DNA from: Silvibacterium bohemicum
GTDB lineage: Bacteria; Acidobacteriota; Terriglobia; Terriglobales; Acidobacteriaceae
Assembly (NCBI RefSeq): GCF_001006305.1
Contig: NZ_LBHJ01000001.1
Span: 434,001-498,000 of the forward strand
Length of the DNA: 64,000 nt
Reading direction: 5' to 3'
Shown here one piece after another: positions 16,276 to 24,961 of this stretch. Made by a program: the position numbers and the translations under genes. Each line of letters opens with the position of its first letter. The stretch's first letter is position 1. The notes beneath the pieces are model-generated. The model did no database searches. It had not been told where the DNA came from and worked only from the letters and a program-made list of their open reading frames with translations.

Positions 16276-17934
16276 ATGTTTCGAACAAGCGAATTCAAAA
16301 CCATTTTTACCCCTCTTCCTATGATTTTAGGAGGATTGCTGGCAGCCATTCCGTTATGCGCGACAGCACAGGATCTAGCCCAGAATGCAAGCCAGGAAAT
16401 AAACGGGAATGCGAGCCACGCTATAAGCCAGCCGTACGCGCCGGAGAATAGCGCGCCCGCTGATGGCGGCCAAAGTCAGGGGAGCGGCCAAAGCGCAGCA
16501 GGTCCCGCGCCCGCAGCGTCTTCCCCTCAGATACCGCCGCAAGGCTTATTCACCCGTCTAGGCCACGCCTATCTCGAGGACTGGAGCCCCAGCCCCACCG
16601 CAACTGCTGCCCCGGAACCCACTCGTCGCGGCACACCGGCCCCTTTGAACTCGCCGCCTTTTCCGAGCGCCGACTGGCCGATTGGAGGCACCGTCGTCAT
16701 CGGAGCACCGGACTACCAGACCTATCCGCTCATGCAGGCGGTGAACGAGAATAAGACTCGCTTCAAGATGTACGGATGGTTCGACATCGGCTACAACGCC
16801 AGCACCTCCGACAAAGGCAAGTATGCCAACGCCCCGGCCGCATACGACGTGATTCCGAATTCGGTTCAGCTGGATCAGGCTGCTCTCTACCTCGAGCGCC
16901 TGCCCGACACCGTGCAGAAAGACCATTTCGATTGGGGCTTCCGCTTCACCAGTCTCTATGGTCTCGATTATCGCTACACCACCGCCTACGGGGATTTCAG
17001 CCAGCAGCTGCTGCAGAAGAACAACACCTATGGCTACGATCCGGTGATGTATTACCTCGACTTCTATCTGCCCCACATCGGGCAGGGGACCGACGTCCGC
17101 GTAGGCCGCTACATTTCTCTTCCCGACATTGAAGCGCAGCTCGCTCCGAATAACTACACCTACAGTCACTCGTTGCTCTATACGGTCGATTGCTATACCC
17201 AGCACGGTGTCAATGTCACCACCAAGCTGAGCGAGCACTGGACTGTTCAGGAAGGAGTTTCGGCGGGTTGCGAAGCCGCGCCCTGGAGCAAGTACGCCAA
17301 GCTCACCGGCGACGCTTGCGCTGGCTACACATGGACCAACGGCAGTAACAATCTCTACTTCTGCGCGAATTCGCTCAACTCGGCGAAGTACGCCTATAAC
17401 AATATTTCTGCGTATTATCTAACCTACTATCACAAGATCAACGCCACCTGGCACACCGACACCGAGGCCTGGTATCAGTACGAGCGTGATGTTCCGAACC
17501 TCTGCTATGGTCTCGACCCCTGTATCAGCTACGGTCCTAACGCCAATATCGGAGCCAACTCCGGCGAGATCACTTCGCCCTCGCTCATCAACGGCGCCAA
17601 CGGAGCCCAGTGCAATCCTCTGGCGACCCACTGCTACGCTCCCGACTATGCCATCGTGAACTACCTCGAACACGAGTGGAACAACCACCACACCTCGCTG
17701 ACCATTCGCAACGAGTATGTCGATGACCTGAGGGGCCAGCGCACCGGCACCGCGACCAAATACTCCGAGCATCTGGTGGGATTGAACTACTGGGTTGGAA
17801 GCACCATCACTTTCCGGCCAGAGCTGAGGCTCGATCACTCCTACGACAAGCCGGCCTTCGACGCACCCACCGGCGGCGCGCCCTCCAAGACCACGCAGCT
17901 AACTTTTGCCGGAGACCTCATCTGGCACTTCTAG
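16276..17934 (+). CDS. Outer-membrane beta-barrel porin (BBP2/OmpL-like)
   Basis: The 552-residue protein has a signal peptide (ends near CATAQ) and a Pro/Ala/Gln-rich stretch to about residue 125. The barrel starts at YGWFDIGYNASTSDKGKYANA and goes on with QLDQAALYLER, WGFRFTSLYGLDYRYTTAYG, VRVGRYISLPDIEAQLAPNNYTYSHSLLY and ends in WHF, a C-terminal aromatic typical of barrels. The pattern fits the putative beta-barrel porin-2 family. It follows oxdC by 207 bp in the same direction, so it may let oxalate or other small anions through the outer membrane; that role is inference. Confidence 0.82.
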   Translation: MFRTSEFKTIFTPLPMILGGLLAAIPLCATAQDLAQNASQEINGNASHAISQPYAPENSAPADGGQSQGSGQSAAGPAPAASSPQIPPQGLFTRLGHAYLEDWSPSPTATAAPEPTRRGTPAPLNSPPFPSADWPIGGTVVIGAPDYQTYPLMQAVNENKTRFKMYGWFDIGYNASTSDKGKYANAPAAYDVIPNSVQLDQAALYLERLPDTVQKDHFDWGFRFTSLYGLDYRYTTAYGDFSQQLLQKNNTYGYDPVMYYLDFYLPHIGQGTDVRVGRYISLPDIEAQLAPNNYTYSHSLLYTVDCYTQHGVNVTTKLSEHWTVQEGVSAGCEAAPWSKYAKLTGDACAGYTWTNGSNNLYFCANSLNSAKYAYNNISAYYLTYYHKINATWHTDTEAWYQYERDVPNLCYGLDPCISYGPNANIGANSGEITSPSLINGANGAQCNPLATHCYAPDYAIVNYLEHEWNNHHTSLTIRNEYVDDLRGQRTGTATKYSEHLVGLNYWVGSTITFRPELRLDHSYDKPAFDAPTGGAPSKTTQLTFAGDLIWHF

Positions 17935-17942
17935 AAGAAGAC

Positions 17943-17970
17943 GGGCACCCGGTTAGGATCCCGGGTGCCC
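17943..17970 (+). repeat. Palindromic dispersed repeat, family A variant (copy 3)
   Basis: A 10-bp perfect stem GGGCACCCGG/CCGGGTGCCC with an 8-nt loop. The sequence after it, ATGTCT, continues the family A core (GGGTGCCCATGTCT). It lies between the convergent porin and PBP1A genes, so it may also act as a terminator hairpin. Confidence 0.75.
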
Positions 17971-18040
17971 ATGTCTTATTTTCGGAACGTGGAACGCGAA
18001 GCCCATCTTTCGCGAACCAGCGAATGAGCGAAGACAACGA

Positions 18041-20326
18041 CTAACCCGGACCAACCTTGCCTGCTGCAGCCGAAGCCACATGTGTAGCAAAGGCAGGAGC
18101 CGACCCCTTCAGGTCGCCAGGAAACTGTTCATCCGGTTTTCCGGCAATCGCTGTTTTCATGAAGTCCATCCAGATGGGCAGTGCGGCATGTGCGCCCGTC
18201 TCTTTGTCACCCAAAGACTGGCGGCTGTCATACCCCACCCACACGCCGCAGGTCAACGAGGGCGAAAAGCCCATGAACCATGCGTCGGTAAAGTCGCTGG
18301 TCGTGCCGGTTTTCCCGCCCAACGCATGATGCAGCTCCGAGGCAGCCTGCCCCGTCCCACCCGGTTCGATCGTGGACTTCAAAAACACCATCATGGTCCG
18401 CGCCGTCTTTGCGCTGATCACTTCCTTTACCTCGGGAACCGGCTCGGTCATGGGAATGCCGTCCGCCGACGTAACCCGCCGGATCAGCCGCGGCGCAATG
18501 CGGATGCCGTCATTGGGGAAGACCGAATAAGCTGCCGTATGCTCCATCAGCGTGATCTCGACCGACCCTAGCGCCACCGGCAGAAACGGAGGAATGTTGC
18601 TGGTTACGCCGAAGCGATGGGCAGTATCGATGACCTTGTGAATACCCACGCGCTGCGCCAGTTTGAGCGCCGGGATATTCCGCGAATCGGCGAAGGCTTT
18701 TTCGAGCGTGATCTCGCCCAGGAAATTGCCCTCGTAGTTATGCGGCGTATATGACCCGAACGAAGTCGGCGCATCCAGAATCATCTCGCCCGGTGTTGCG
18801 CCTTCTTCAACCGCGGCCGTGTACACATAAGGCTTGAATGACGATCCCGTCTGCCGCTCCGATTGTGTGGCGCGGTCGAACTGCGACATGTCGAAGTCGC
18901 GTCCGCCCACCAGCGCCAGCACGTCGCCCGTCGAGTTATCCATCGCCAGCAGTGAGCCCTGCGTGCCGCTGTCCTGCTCCAGCACGCCGGTGAGATTGCC
19001 GCCATCCTGGCCGGTTACGTGAACATAAACGATGTCGCCCTCGTGTAGAAACTCGGGCGCTGTCTTGAAGCCGGTCCAGGCCCAGTTCTCAGGCGTCAAA
19101 ACAACCTGTTGGTTGCCCACTTTAGCCGTTACCTGGTAGGGAAGTATCCCCGTTACCAGCCCATGGATATAGCTCCCCTGCTGCACCGGCCCATTCCAAT
19201 CGGGATGCTTGAATGCATTCAGCGCGATTCCGCCGGCGATCACATTCAGCAGCCGTCCCTTCCATCCATGCCGGCGCTCGTATGCGGCCAGGCCATCCAG
19301 CACTGCGCGGTTTGCCGTCTCCTGCAGATCGAGATCGAGCGTCGTCTCCACCTTTAGGCCCGCCTCGTGGACGCGGTCCGATCCGAAGCGCCGCTCCAGC
19401 TCGCGCCGCACCTCTTCTACGAACCATGGAGCCAGGCTGTTGGGTGGCGCCTCGATATGCAGGCCGAGCGGCGCTGTTCGCGCCGCGTCCGCCTGCGCCG
19501 TGGTGATCGCGCCGTCCTCGAGCATTGCGTTAATGACGGTATTCCGCCGCCGGAAGGCGCGATCGGGATTCACGACCGGAGAGAATTCGTTCGGCCCCTT
19601 CGGCAATCCCGCCAGCAGAGCTGCTTCCGGAAGTGTCAGGTCTTTGGCATGCTTCGAGAAGTAGTATTGCGAGCCGGCTTCGAAGCCGTAGGTTCCGCGC
19701 CCGAGATAGATCTGGTTCGCATACAGCGTGAAGATCTGCTGCTTGGTGAAGTTGTGCTCGATCTGCAGCGACAGAAAAATCTCCTGCAGCTTGCGGCCCG
19801 CGGTTCTTTCGTTCGAGAGAAAAAGATTCCGCGCCAGCTGCATGGTCAGCGTCGATGCGCCCTGCGCGCGTCCTTTCGAAGTGATGTCGTGATACACCGC
19901 GCCCATCACGCGGAAGACGTTCACGCCCCAGTGGCTCTCGAAGTTCTTGTCCTCAATTGAGATCACGGCCTGCCGCAGCAGAGGAGAAAAGCCGTCGTAA
20001 TCCAACACCACGCGCCGCTCCAGCGCGAAAGAACCGAAGAGGCGTCCATGAACGTCGTAGAGTTCGGTGGTGGTGTCCGGCCGGTAGCGCTCCAGATCCT
20101 GAATCTGCGGCAGGTTCACCGAGTACACCAGCATCAGCCCGCTCAGCGATCCAACCGCAATCGCCAGCACGGCCATAAACGCCAGCGCCACATTGCCGGC
20201 GACCTTGCGATTTTGTGCAGGTGGTTTGAAGTTCGAAGAGCGTCTGGATTTCGAAGTAGCCGGAAGAGACTTAGGCTTCGCCGGTGGATCGGAAGGTGGA
20301 GGTGCCCATGGACCGCGTGATTTCAA
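18041..20326 (-). CDS. mrcA: Class A penicillin-binding protein (PBP1A type)
   Basis: The 761-residue protein polymerises and cross-links peptidoglycan. A basic cytoplasmic N-terminus is followed by one membrane helix (about 44-68). The GT51 transglycosylase shows EDKNFESHWG (catalytic Glu), GASTLTMQLARNLFL, RKLQEIFLSLQIE and GRGTYGFEAGSQYYF. The transpeptidase has SxxK in TGSSFKPYVYT, SRN in FADSRNIPALK and KTGTT in GGKTGTTSDFTDAWF. The start is a TTG with GAGAG nearby; the frame stays open upstream, so the N-terminus is uncertain. The S41 homologue lies about 260 bp away (20590-21810), upstream on the same strand. Confidence 0.93.
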   Translation of the reverse strand: MKSRGPWAPPPSDPPAKPKSLPATSKSRRSSNFKPPAQNRKVAGNVALAFMAVLAIAVGSLSGLMLVYSVNLPQIQDLERYRPDTTTELYDVHGRLFGSFALERRVVLDYDGFSPLLRQAVISIEDKNFESHWGVNVFRVMGAVYHDITSKGRAQGASTLTMQLARNLFLSNERTAGRKLQEIFLSLQIEHNFTKQQIFTLYANQIYLGRGTYGFEAGSQYYFSKHAKDLTLPEAALLAGLPKGPNEFSPVVNPDRAFRRRNTVINAMLEDGAITTAQADAARTAPLGLHIEAPPNSLAPWFVEEVRRELERRFGSDRVHEAGLKVETTLDLDLQETANRAVLDGLAAYERRHGWKGRLLNVIAGGIALNAFKHPDWNGPVQQGSYIHGLVTGILPYQVTAKVGNQQVVLTPENWAWTGFKTAPEFLHEGDIVYVHVTGQDGGNLTGVLEQDSGTQGSLLAMDNSTGDVLALVGGRDFDMSQFDRATQSERQTGSSFKPYVYTAAVEEGATPGEMILDAPTSFGSYTPHNYEGNFLGEITLEKAFADSRNIPALKLAQRVGIHKVIDTAHRFGVTSNIPPFLPVALGSVEITLMEHTAAYSVFPNDGIRIAPRLIRRVTSADGIPMTEPVPEVKEVISAKTARTMMVFLKSTIEPGGTGQAASELHHALGGKTGTTSDFTDAWFMGFSPSLTCGVWVGYDSRQSLGDKETGAHAALPIWMDFMKTAIAGKPDEQFPGDLKGSAPAFATHVASAAAGKVGPG

Positions 20327-20563
20327 TGGCGCTCTCTCACTGGGGAATGTGGAACGACAAGGAAATTTTATTACTCAGAGCACGCACACGCATCACGATG
20401 AGCCGAATTCGATACGGTGATTTTTGCAGTCGAAAGGAAGAAGTTGCTATGTATGCACTCACAACTGAATACGTCAGCAGAGCCAAACTAGCGGAATCTC
20501 ACTGCCGCGATATTAGGAAAAGAAACAATCGTCAATCGCGAACAGGCGCCGAAAGGCGCAGTT

Positions 20564-20592
20564 GCCTGGACGGCCAGTCCCGGCCAGTCCTA
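20564..20592 (-). repeat. Stop-codon-linked repeat, family C copy 1
   Basis: Reading minus, the TAG stop of the S41 gene begins TAGGACTGGCCG, followed by a tandem GGACTGGCCGTCCAGGC. The same TAGGACTGGCCGTCCAGGC begins at the stop codon of the acyl-CoA dehydrogenase gene (45765-45783). Here a 10-bp unit, CGGCCAGTCC, is duplicated in tandem. Confidence 0.8.
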
Positions 20593-21810
20593 GGCGGTTT
20601 TGGCTTTTAGGACGTCCAGGGCTTTGTTGAGCTGATCGTCGGTGGCAGGCGCTGTTTTTTCGGCCGGCTGCGTTTCGTCTATGTCTTCTTCGGCGAGAAG
20701 CTGGTCGATGCTCTCAGTCACCACGATGTTCGGAGTGACAGCCGTATCCTGAATAGCCTTGCCCGAAGGTGAATCGTACTTCGCGATCGAGAGGATCACC
20801 GCCGCGCCATCCGGCAGGTCGATGGTCTTCTGCACTGCGCCTTCGCCGAATGTCCGATCACCGATCAGGTCGCCGCGCTTGTTGTCCAGGATGGCAGCCG
20901 CCACCAGCTCGGCTGGTCCAGCGGTTCCATGATTGATCAGGAGCACAAGCGGGGCGTTGGTGATGAACTTGGCCGGATCGGCGTCGAAGGTCTGCTTGGC
21001 GACCTTCTGCCCGGAGAGCGAAGCGATGTTGCCGCTCTTCAGAAACGCATTGGCCAGCCGAATCGCCTGGTCGGAATCGCCTTCGACCACGTCGCGCAGA
21101 TCGAGCAATACCTTCTTGTTGCCATTCTTGGGCATGGCTCGCAGCTTGGCATCGATCTCGTTGACCCGCTCCCGGCTCAACACGCCCGGCTTCAGGTATA
21201 GGATCGAAGAATTCTCATACTGCTGCTCGGCCAGCGGAGGAGCAGTGATCACTGTCCGCGTCAGCGAGATCTTTTGTGGCTCGGCCTTGCCCGGACGAAC
21301 GATCGAAAAGGTGACATTGGTGCCGGGCTTGCCTTCCAGGCTCAGCCGGATCATGGCCAAAGACATCTCGCGCGTCGAGTGACCGCCGATGGCCTCGAGA
21401 ATGTCGCCATCCATAATGTGCTCTTGCTTGTCAGCCGGACTTCCCGGAACCACCGCGACCACCGTGGCATAACCGAAGCGCTTCGACACCTGCAAGCCAA
21501 CCTGTGCCGTGCCCTCGTTCGAATGTGCTTTGTATGCCGTGTATTCAGCGGGCGTGAGATAGCTGGAGTCGGCGTCGAGAGATTCCAGCAGGCCATGCAG
21601 CGCGCCGGTCGTCACATCGTTGATATTCGGCTCGGTGACGTAGTCGCTCTGAATCTTGTGCAGGACCTCTTCGTAGACGCCCATCTGGCGATAAACGGTC
21701 TCGCTCTGCGAGCCGGCGCTTACGCCGCCGGAGATGAATCCACCGAGAAATACGATAACGACGAGGGCAACGGAGATGCCGAAGACGGAGCGCTTGAAGG
21801 CTTTTGACAT
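20590..21810 (-). CDS. S41 (CtpA-type) protease homologue without the catalytic Ser and Lys
   Basis: The 406-residue protein has an N-terminal membrane helix (about 9-32), an S41 N-terminal segment, a PDZ domain (about 98-185: GLQVSKRFGYATVVAVVPGSPADK) and the S41 core (about 195-375). The active-site region reads HGTAGPAELVAAAILDN and RTFGEGAVQ. By alignment with CtpB and Prc, where Ser and Lys lie 25 residues apart, Ser is replaced by Gly298 and Lys by Glu323. The scaffold is otherwise intact, so it is probably a pseudoprotease acting as a binding protein at the cell envelope. Its stop codon lies within a dispersed repeat. Confidence 0.88.
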   Translation of the reverse strand: MSKAFKRSVFGISVALVVIVFLGGFISGGVSAGSQSETVYRQMGVYEEVLHKIQSDYVTEPNINDVTTGALHGLLESLDADSSYLTPAEYTAYKAHSNEGTAQVGLQVSKRFGYATVVAVVPGSPADKQEHIMDGDILEAIGGHSTREMSLAMIRLSLEGKPGTNVTFSIVRPGKAEPQKISLTRTVITAPPLAEQQYENSSILYLKPGVLSRERVNEIDAKLRAMPKNGNKKVLLDLRDVVEGDSDQAIRLANAFLKSGNIASLSGQKVAKQTFDADPAKFITNAPLVLLINHGTAGPAELVAAAILDNKRGDLIGDRTFGEGAVQKTIDLPDGAAVILSIAKYDSPSGKAIQDTAVTPNIVVTESIDQLLAEEDIDETQPAEKTAPATDDQLNKALDVLKAKTA

Positions 21811-21873
21811 GTGCAGAGGGCAGCACGAAGCTGATTACCTCAGATGATACTCCAAGCGGGCGGAGAGTGCCTC

Positions 21874-21915
21874 ACTGGTGGCGGCGGACAGAATCGACCT
21901 GTCGAGCTACGGGTT
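21874..21915 (-). repeat. Partial copy of the tRNA-Met 3' half
   Basis: These 42 bp match the 3' part of the nearby tRNA-Met (22018-22059) at 38 of 42 positions, including the acceptor strand, encoded CCA and T-arm. Two of the four differences form a paired change in the T-stem (G-C to A-T). The rest of a tRNA is absent. It could be an attachment-site remnant or a decayed tRNA duplicate. Confidence 0.8.
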
Positions 21916-22019
21916 TGGCTTCAACCGACGGGAGAAAACCCGTCGCCTGATGGAATATCCGCACCAAATGTGGGGTGCGCCAGCCCTTCGCTACATTCAT
22001 TTGTGCGTCTTAGTGCTAC

Positions 22020-22096
22020 TGGTGGCGGCGGGCAGAATCGAACTGCCGACCTACGGGTTATGAGTCCGTCGCTCTAACCATCTGAGCTACGCCGCC
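22020..22096 (-). tRNA. tRNA-Met (anticodon CAT)
   Basis: The 74-nt body plus encoded CCA folds as a cloverleaf. The acceptor is GGCGGCG/CGCCGCC, the D-arm GCTC...GAGC, and the anticodon loop CTCATAA on stem ACGGA/CCCGT with an A-C mismatch next to the loop. The T-arm is GGCAG-TTCGATT-CTGCC and the discriminator base A. The CAT anticodon with this acceptor fits elongator tRNA-Met better than initiator, because the first pair G-C is intact; tRNA-Ile2 (lysidine-modified) is less likely but not excluded. Confidence 0.93.
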
Positions 22097-22553
22097 AAAC
22101 GAATCCCAATCAGAAACAGGACCGACTTCTCATGATACGAAGCCTAGGCGCTTAGGGTCAAACCGAAGTGGGTTTTCGTCGCGGAAAACGGGCATCGCAA
22201 GCATCAGCCCGGCACGTCTCAACAAAGCCCAAGTCGTCTCTCCGCTTCAGGCACGCGTGGAAGCTCTGCAGCCCCATAGGAATGGTTGTTGGTTGTTAAC
22301 AACAATGTATGCGGGCAGGGCGCTTGGGCGATATTCCACCAACGGGGGATCAACGCGGACAAGCGTTCGAGTCGCAGGCAGTTTCGTGGGACAAGTCGCC
22401 TGGCATCTCGCGCGATGCCGATCCTCGCAACGGCTCCCTGCTGGATCGCGGAGGAATATTCTTCTTCGCATTTTGTTGTTTTTAAAGGAAGACAGACGAT
22501 ACGACGCGCAACACTGAAGCGCCTAAAAATGAAGTATGAGGAGAAACTGAACA
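22097..22553. other. Intergenic region upstream of a cupin gene
   Basis: This 457-bp stretch follows the tRNA on the other side. I found no convincing gene. Open frames on both strands are short and overlap each other. GTTGTTAACAAC at 22292-22303 is a perfect 12-bp palindrome. The far end must hold the promoter of the cupin gene. Confidence 0.45.
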
Positions 22554-23012
22554 GTGAAAGGTGAAACGAACGTGAGTGACAAAAGGCTTGGTGGAGAGCG
22601 ATTGAACGCAGGAAAAGTGGCACGCTTTTTAATTCGTGTCCCAGCGAAGGAAACGAACGGCGCCTACTCTGTGACGGAGTTTCTATTGAACCCGGGCGAC
22701 AGCACCTTCGTTCATCAGCAGGAGAAAGAAGATGAATACCTGCTCGTGTTGGATGGCACTGCGAAGATCCTCTGCGGAGACAAGACCTTCGAGGCCAAGG
22801 CAGGAACCACAGTGAGTCTTCCGCGGGACGTGCCGCACGCCTGGGGGAACCCCACCGATGCTCCGCTCCGCGTGATCATCACGGCGGTTCCGGGAGGCTG
22901 TGAAGAGGCGTTGCAGATGATCGCGACGAACGGAGACCGGGTGGATCTGCAAGAGATCGGAAAGAAGTATGCGGTCAAACTTGTAGGGCCTCCGATGCTG
23001 GGTGGTCGGTAA
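22554..23012 (+). CDS. Single-domain cupin protein
   Basis: The protein has 152 residues from GTG 22554 (AGGAG 10 nt upstream); a second GTG at 22572 is possible. One cupin domain shows VHQQEKEDEYLLVLDGTAKILCGDK (first motif with H, E-x-x-x-Y) and GTTVSLPRDVPHAWGNP (second motif with PHAWGN). The first metal ligand region reads VHQQEKEDE rather than HxHxE, so metal binding is uncertain. Such proteins range from sugar isomerase-like enzymes to sensors; I cannot assign a substrate. It is followed 149 bp later by the ATP-grasp-like gene. Confidence 0.78.
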   Translation: MKGETNVSDKRLGGERLNAGKVARFLIRVPAKETNGAYSVTEFLLNPGDSTFVHQQEKEDEYLLVLDGTAKILCGDKTFEAKAGTTVSLPRDVPHAWGNPTDAPLRVIITAVPGGCEEALQMIATNGDRVDLQEIGKKYAVKLVGPPMLGGR

Positions 23013-23161
23013 GCGATGCGCACGTGGCTCGGGCTTACGGAATGTAGCCGGGGCCACAAGTGCCGTCATCCAGTGCTGCGCCGATGAATTCAGGAGGCTA
23101 GCCTGACCTGCTCCGAGGATCCTGCTGCACTCCGATAGCGGAAAGGTATAGCCTTATCTCC

Positions 23162-24400
23162 GTGATTCGGTCTCTGCGGCAGCAGTTCAACTCGCGTTAC
23201 CGTCCCGAAGACTACCGGCATCTTCTGCGCAATCTCGATGCCTGTGTGCGCACCCATGTCTCCTTCAGGGTCGCCGAAACTCCGACCTTCTTTCCCAAGT
23301 CATTACTGGATGAAATGGCATCCATCGGCGCTGAGCTCACTCTGCGACTGGTTGAAGACGCAGACTACATGGCCAAATCAGCAAAGGCTATACCTGAAGC
23401 CTGGTGTGCTGCCGATCAGACTCCCCATCCTCACTTCATGACCGTCGATTTCGGCCTGGTAAAGAAACAGGACGGATCTCTTTCTCCGCGCCTGGTCGAA
23501 CTTCAGGCCTTCCCGTCGGTCTTCGCCTATCAATACGTACTATCGGAGAGCTACCGCGCTGCCTTCAATCTCGATGCCCTGGGACCGCTCGACTACTACC
23601 TTGGTGGAAATAACGAAGCTGGTTTCTGGAAGCAGATGGGGCAGGTCATTCTCAACGGACATCCTCCAGAAAACGTCGTTCTCGCCGAAGTAGATCCCAT
23701 GCACCAGAAGACGCTGCCCGATTTCCAGGTGACCGCCGACCGGCTGGGTATCCGCATCGTCGATATCTCCGCGATCACCCCTCAAGACCGTCCAGGCAGG
23801 TTACCCAGGCTCTGTTATCGCGAAGGCAAGCACCTCGTTCCCATCCATCGCATCTACAACCGCGCCATCGTGGACGAACTGATCCAGAAGAAGATCCATC
23901 TTCAATTTGACTATCGGGAGTCGTTCGACGTGGAGTGGGCTGGCCATCCCAACTGGTACTTCCACCTGAGCAAATTCTCCATCCCATACCTCGATCACCC
24001 CTCGGTGCCGCCTGCCGTCTTTCTGAATGAATGGTTTGACGGAAAAGGGCGAGACCGCTTGCCCGCCGACCGCGAACAATGGATACTGAAGCCTCTCTTT
24101 TCGTTCGCAGGGAAAGGTATCCGATTTGCTCCCTCCGAAGAGGAATTACACGCCATACCTGGTGCAGAGCGCAAAAACTACCTGCTGCAGCAACGCGTAC
24201 AGTTTGAATCGGTTATCGACACCCCTTTGGGGATGACCCAGCCGGAAATTCGCATCTTATATCTATGGCCCGACGGAGAGGATCTTCAGCCTGTTTTACC
24301 GTTGATTCGGCTGGGGCGTGGGCAGATGATGGGTGTGGATCACAATCGCGGTCAGGAGTGGGTCGGCGCTTCCGCTGCCTTCTATCCACTGCAGTCCTGA
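23162..24400 (+). CDS. Hypothetical protein with ATP-grasp-like features
   Basis: The 412-residue cytoplasmic-looking protein has no signal peptide or membrane helix. Its C-terminal half has EQWILKPLFSFAGKGIRFAP (about 305-325), which resembles the nucleotide-binding KP-loop and glycine turn of ATP-grasp ligases such as the glutathionylspermidine synthase group. KNYLLQQRVQFE and PEIRILYLW follow where the adenine hinge and catalytic strand would lie. The N-terminal half (DFGLVKKQDGSLSPRLVELQAFPSVFAYQ) is conserved-looking but unknown to me. It may form an amide bond on a small molecule or peptide. Start GTG 23162 has no clear ribosome site. The assignment rests on local motifs only. Confidence 0.6.
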   Translation: MIRSLRQQFNSRYRPEDYRHLLRNLDACVRTHVSFRVAETPTFFPKSLLDEMASIGAELTLRLVEDADYMAKSAKAIPEAWCAADQTPHPHFMTVDFGLVKKQDGSLSPRLVELQAFPSVFAYQYVLSESYRAAFNLDALGPLDYYLGGNNEAGFWKQMGQVILNGHPPENVVLAEVDPMHQKTLPDFQVTADRLGIRIVDISAITPQDRPGRLPRLCYREGKHLVPIHRIYNRAIVDELIQKKIHLQFDYRESFDVEWAGHPNWYFHLSKFSIPYLDHPSVPPAVFLNEWFDGKGRDRLPADREQWILKPLFSFAGKGIRFAPSEEELHAIPGAERKNYLLQQRVQFESVIDTPLGMTQPEIRILYLWPDGEDLQPVLPLIRLGRGQMMGVDHNRGQEWVGASAAFYPLQS

Positions 24401-24607
24401 ATCGGCTGGCTGGAAATCGCCGAAGCTTCCGGATGGTCTCTGCGCCGATAGGGATTCAGTACGCAGGTAACCCCAAGCCAAACCTTTTTACTGTCAAACG
24501 TAGGGGCGAAGGTGTAAACTTTCGTAATTCCAGGCAAGTTAATTCATTTTAGTAAGTCGAGACAAATACTTTCAAGGCAATATCACTGCATTCCTGGGAG
24601 CTGGCAT

Positions 24608-24961
24608 ATGGACTTGGCGACTCGCACTGTCGAAGAGCACGAAAATGAATTGGGCGTTGGCGAAAAGCCGAGACTCAGGGCATCTGTTCGTTTCCCTATT
24701 GCTCTCCCCCTTCATCTGGTCGCGTCAACCAAGCAGTATGACGCAGTAACAGACAATATATCTGCAAGTGGGATTCTCTTTCACCTGGATGAACTTCTAC
24801 CCCCCGGAACCCAGGTGGAATTCTTGATTGAGATACCGGAAGGAACCATTGGGGCCTATCAAACCGCGGCTGTACATTGCGTCGGAAGGATTGTTCGGTC
24901 CTACGTGGAAAGTTCGACGGCCTTCGCCGCAGCAGTAATCGAAGAATATAGCTTTCAGTGA
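24608..24961 (+). CDS. PilZ-domain protein
   Basis: The protein has 117 residues and GGGAG 8 nt before the ATG. The PilZ motifs are present: RASVR (RxxxR) near residue 25 and NISASGILF (N/DxSxxG) near residue 50, followed by a beta-barrel pattern to the end. PilZ domains bind cyclic di-GMP through those arginines and the D/N-S-G loop. The stand-alone form often acts as an adaptor. The stop codon overlaps the GTG start of the next gene (GTGA), so the two are probably translated together and may work in one circuit. Confidence 0.87.
   Translation: MDLATRTVEEHENELGVGEKPRLRASVRFPIALPLHLVASTKQYDAVTDNISASGILFHLDELLPPGTQVEFLIEIPEGTIGAYQTAAVHCVGRIVRSYVESSTAFAAAVIEEYSFQ

Noticed and set aside
21874-21965. 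Second complete tRNA gene
   Set aside because: Only the 3' half matches; no 5' acceptor strand or valid anticodon loop with T before the anticodon could be built.
22219-22623. Minus-strand frame upstream of the cupin gene
   Set aside because: It overlaps the cupin start, has no ribosome site and no recognisable domain; treated as intergenic.
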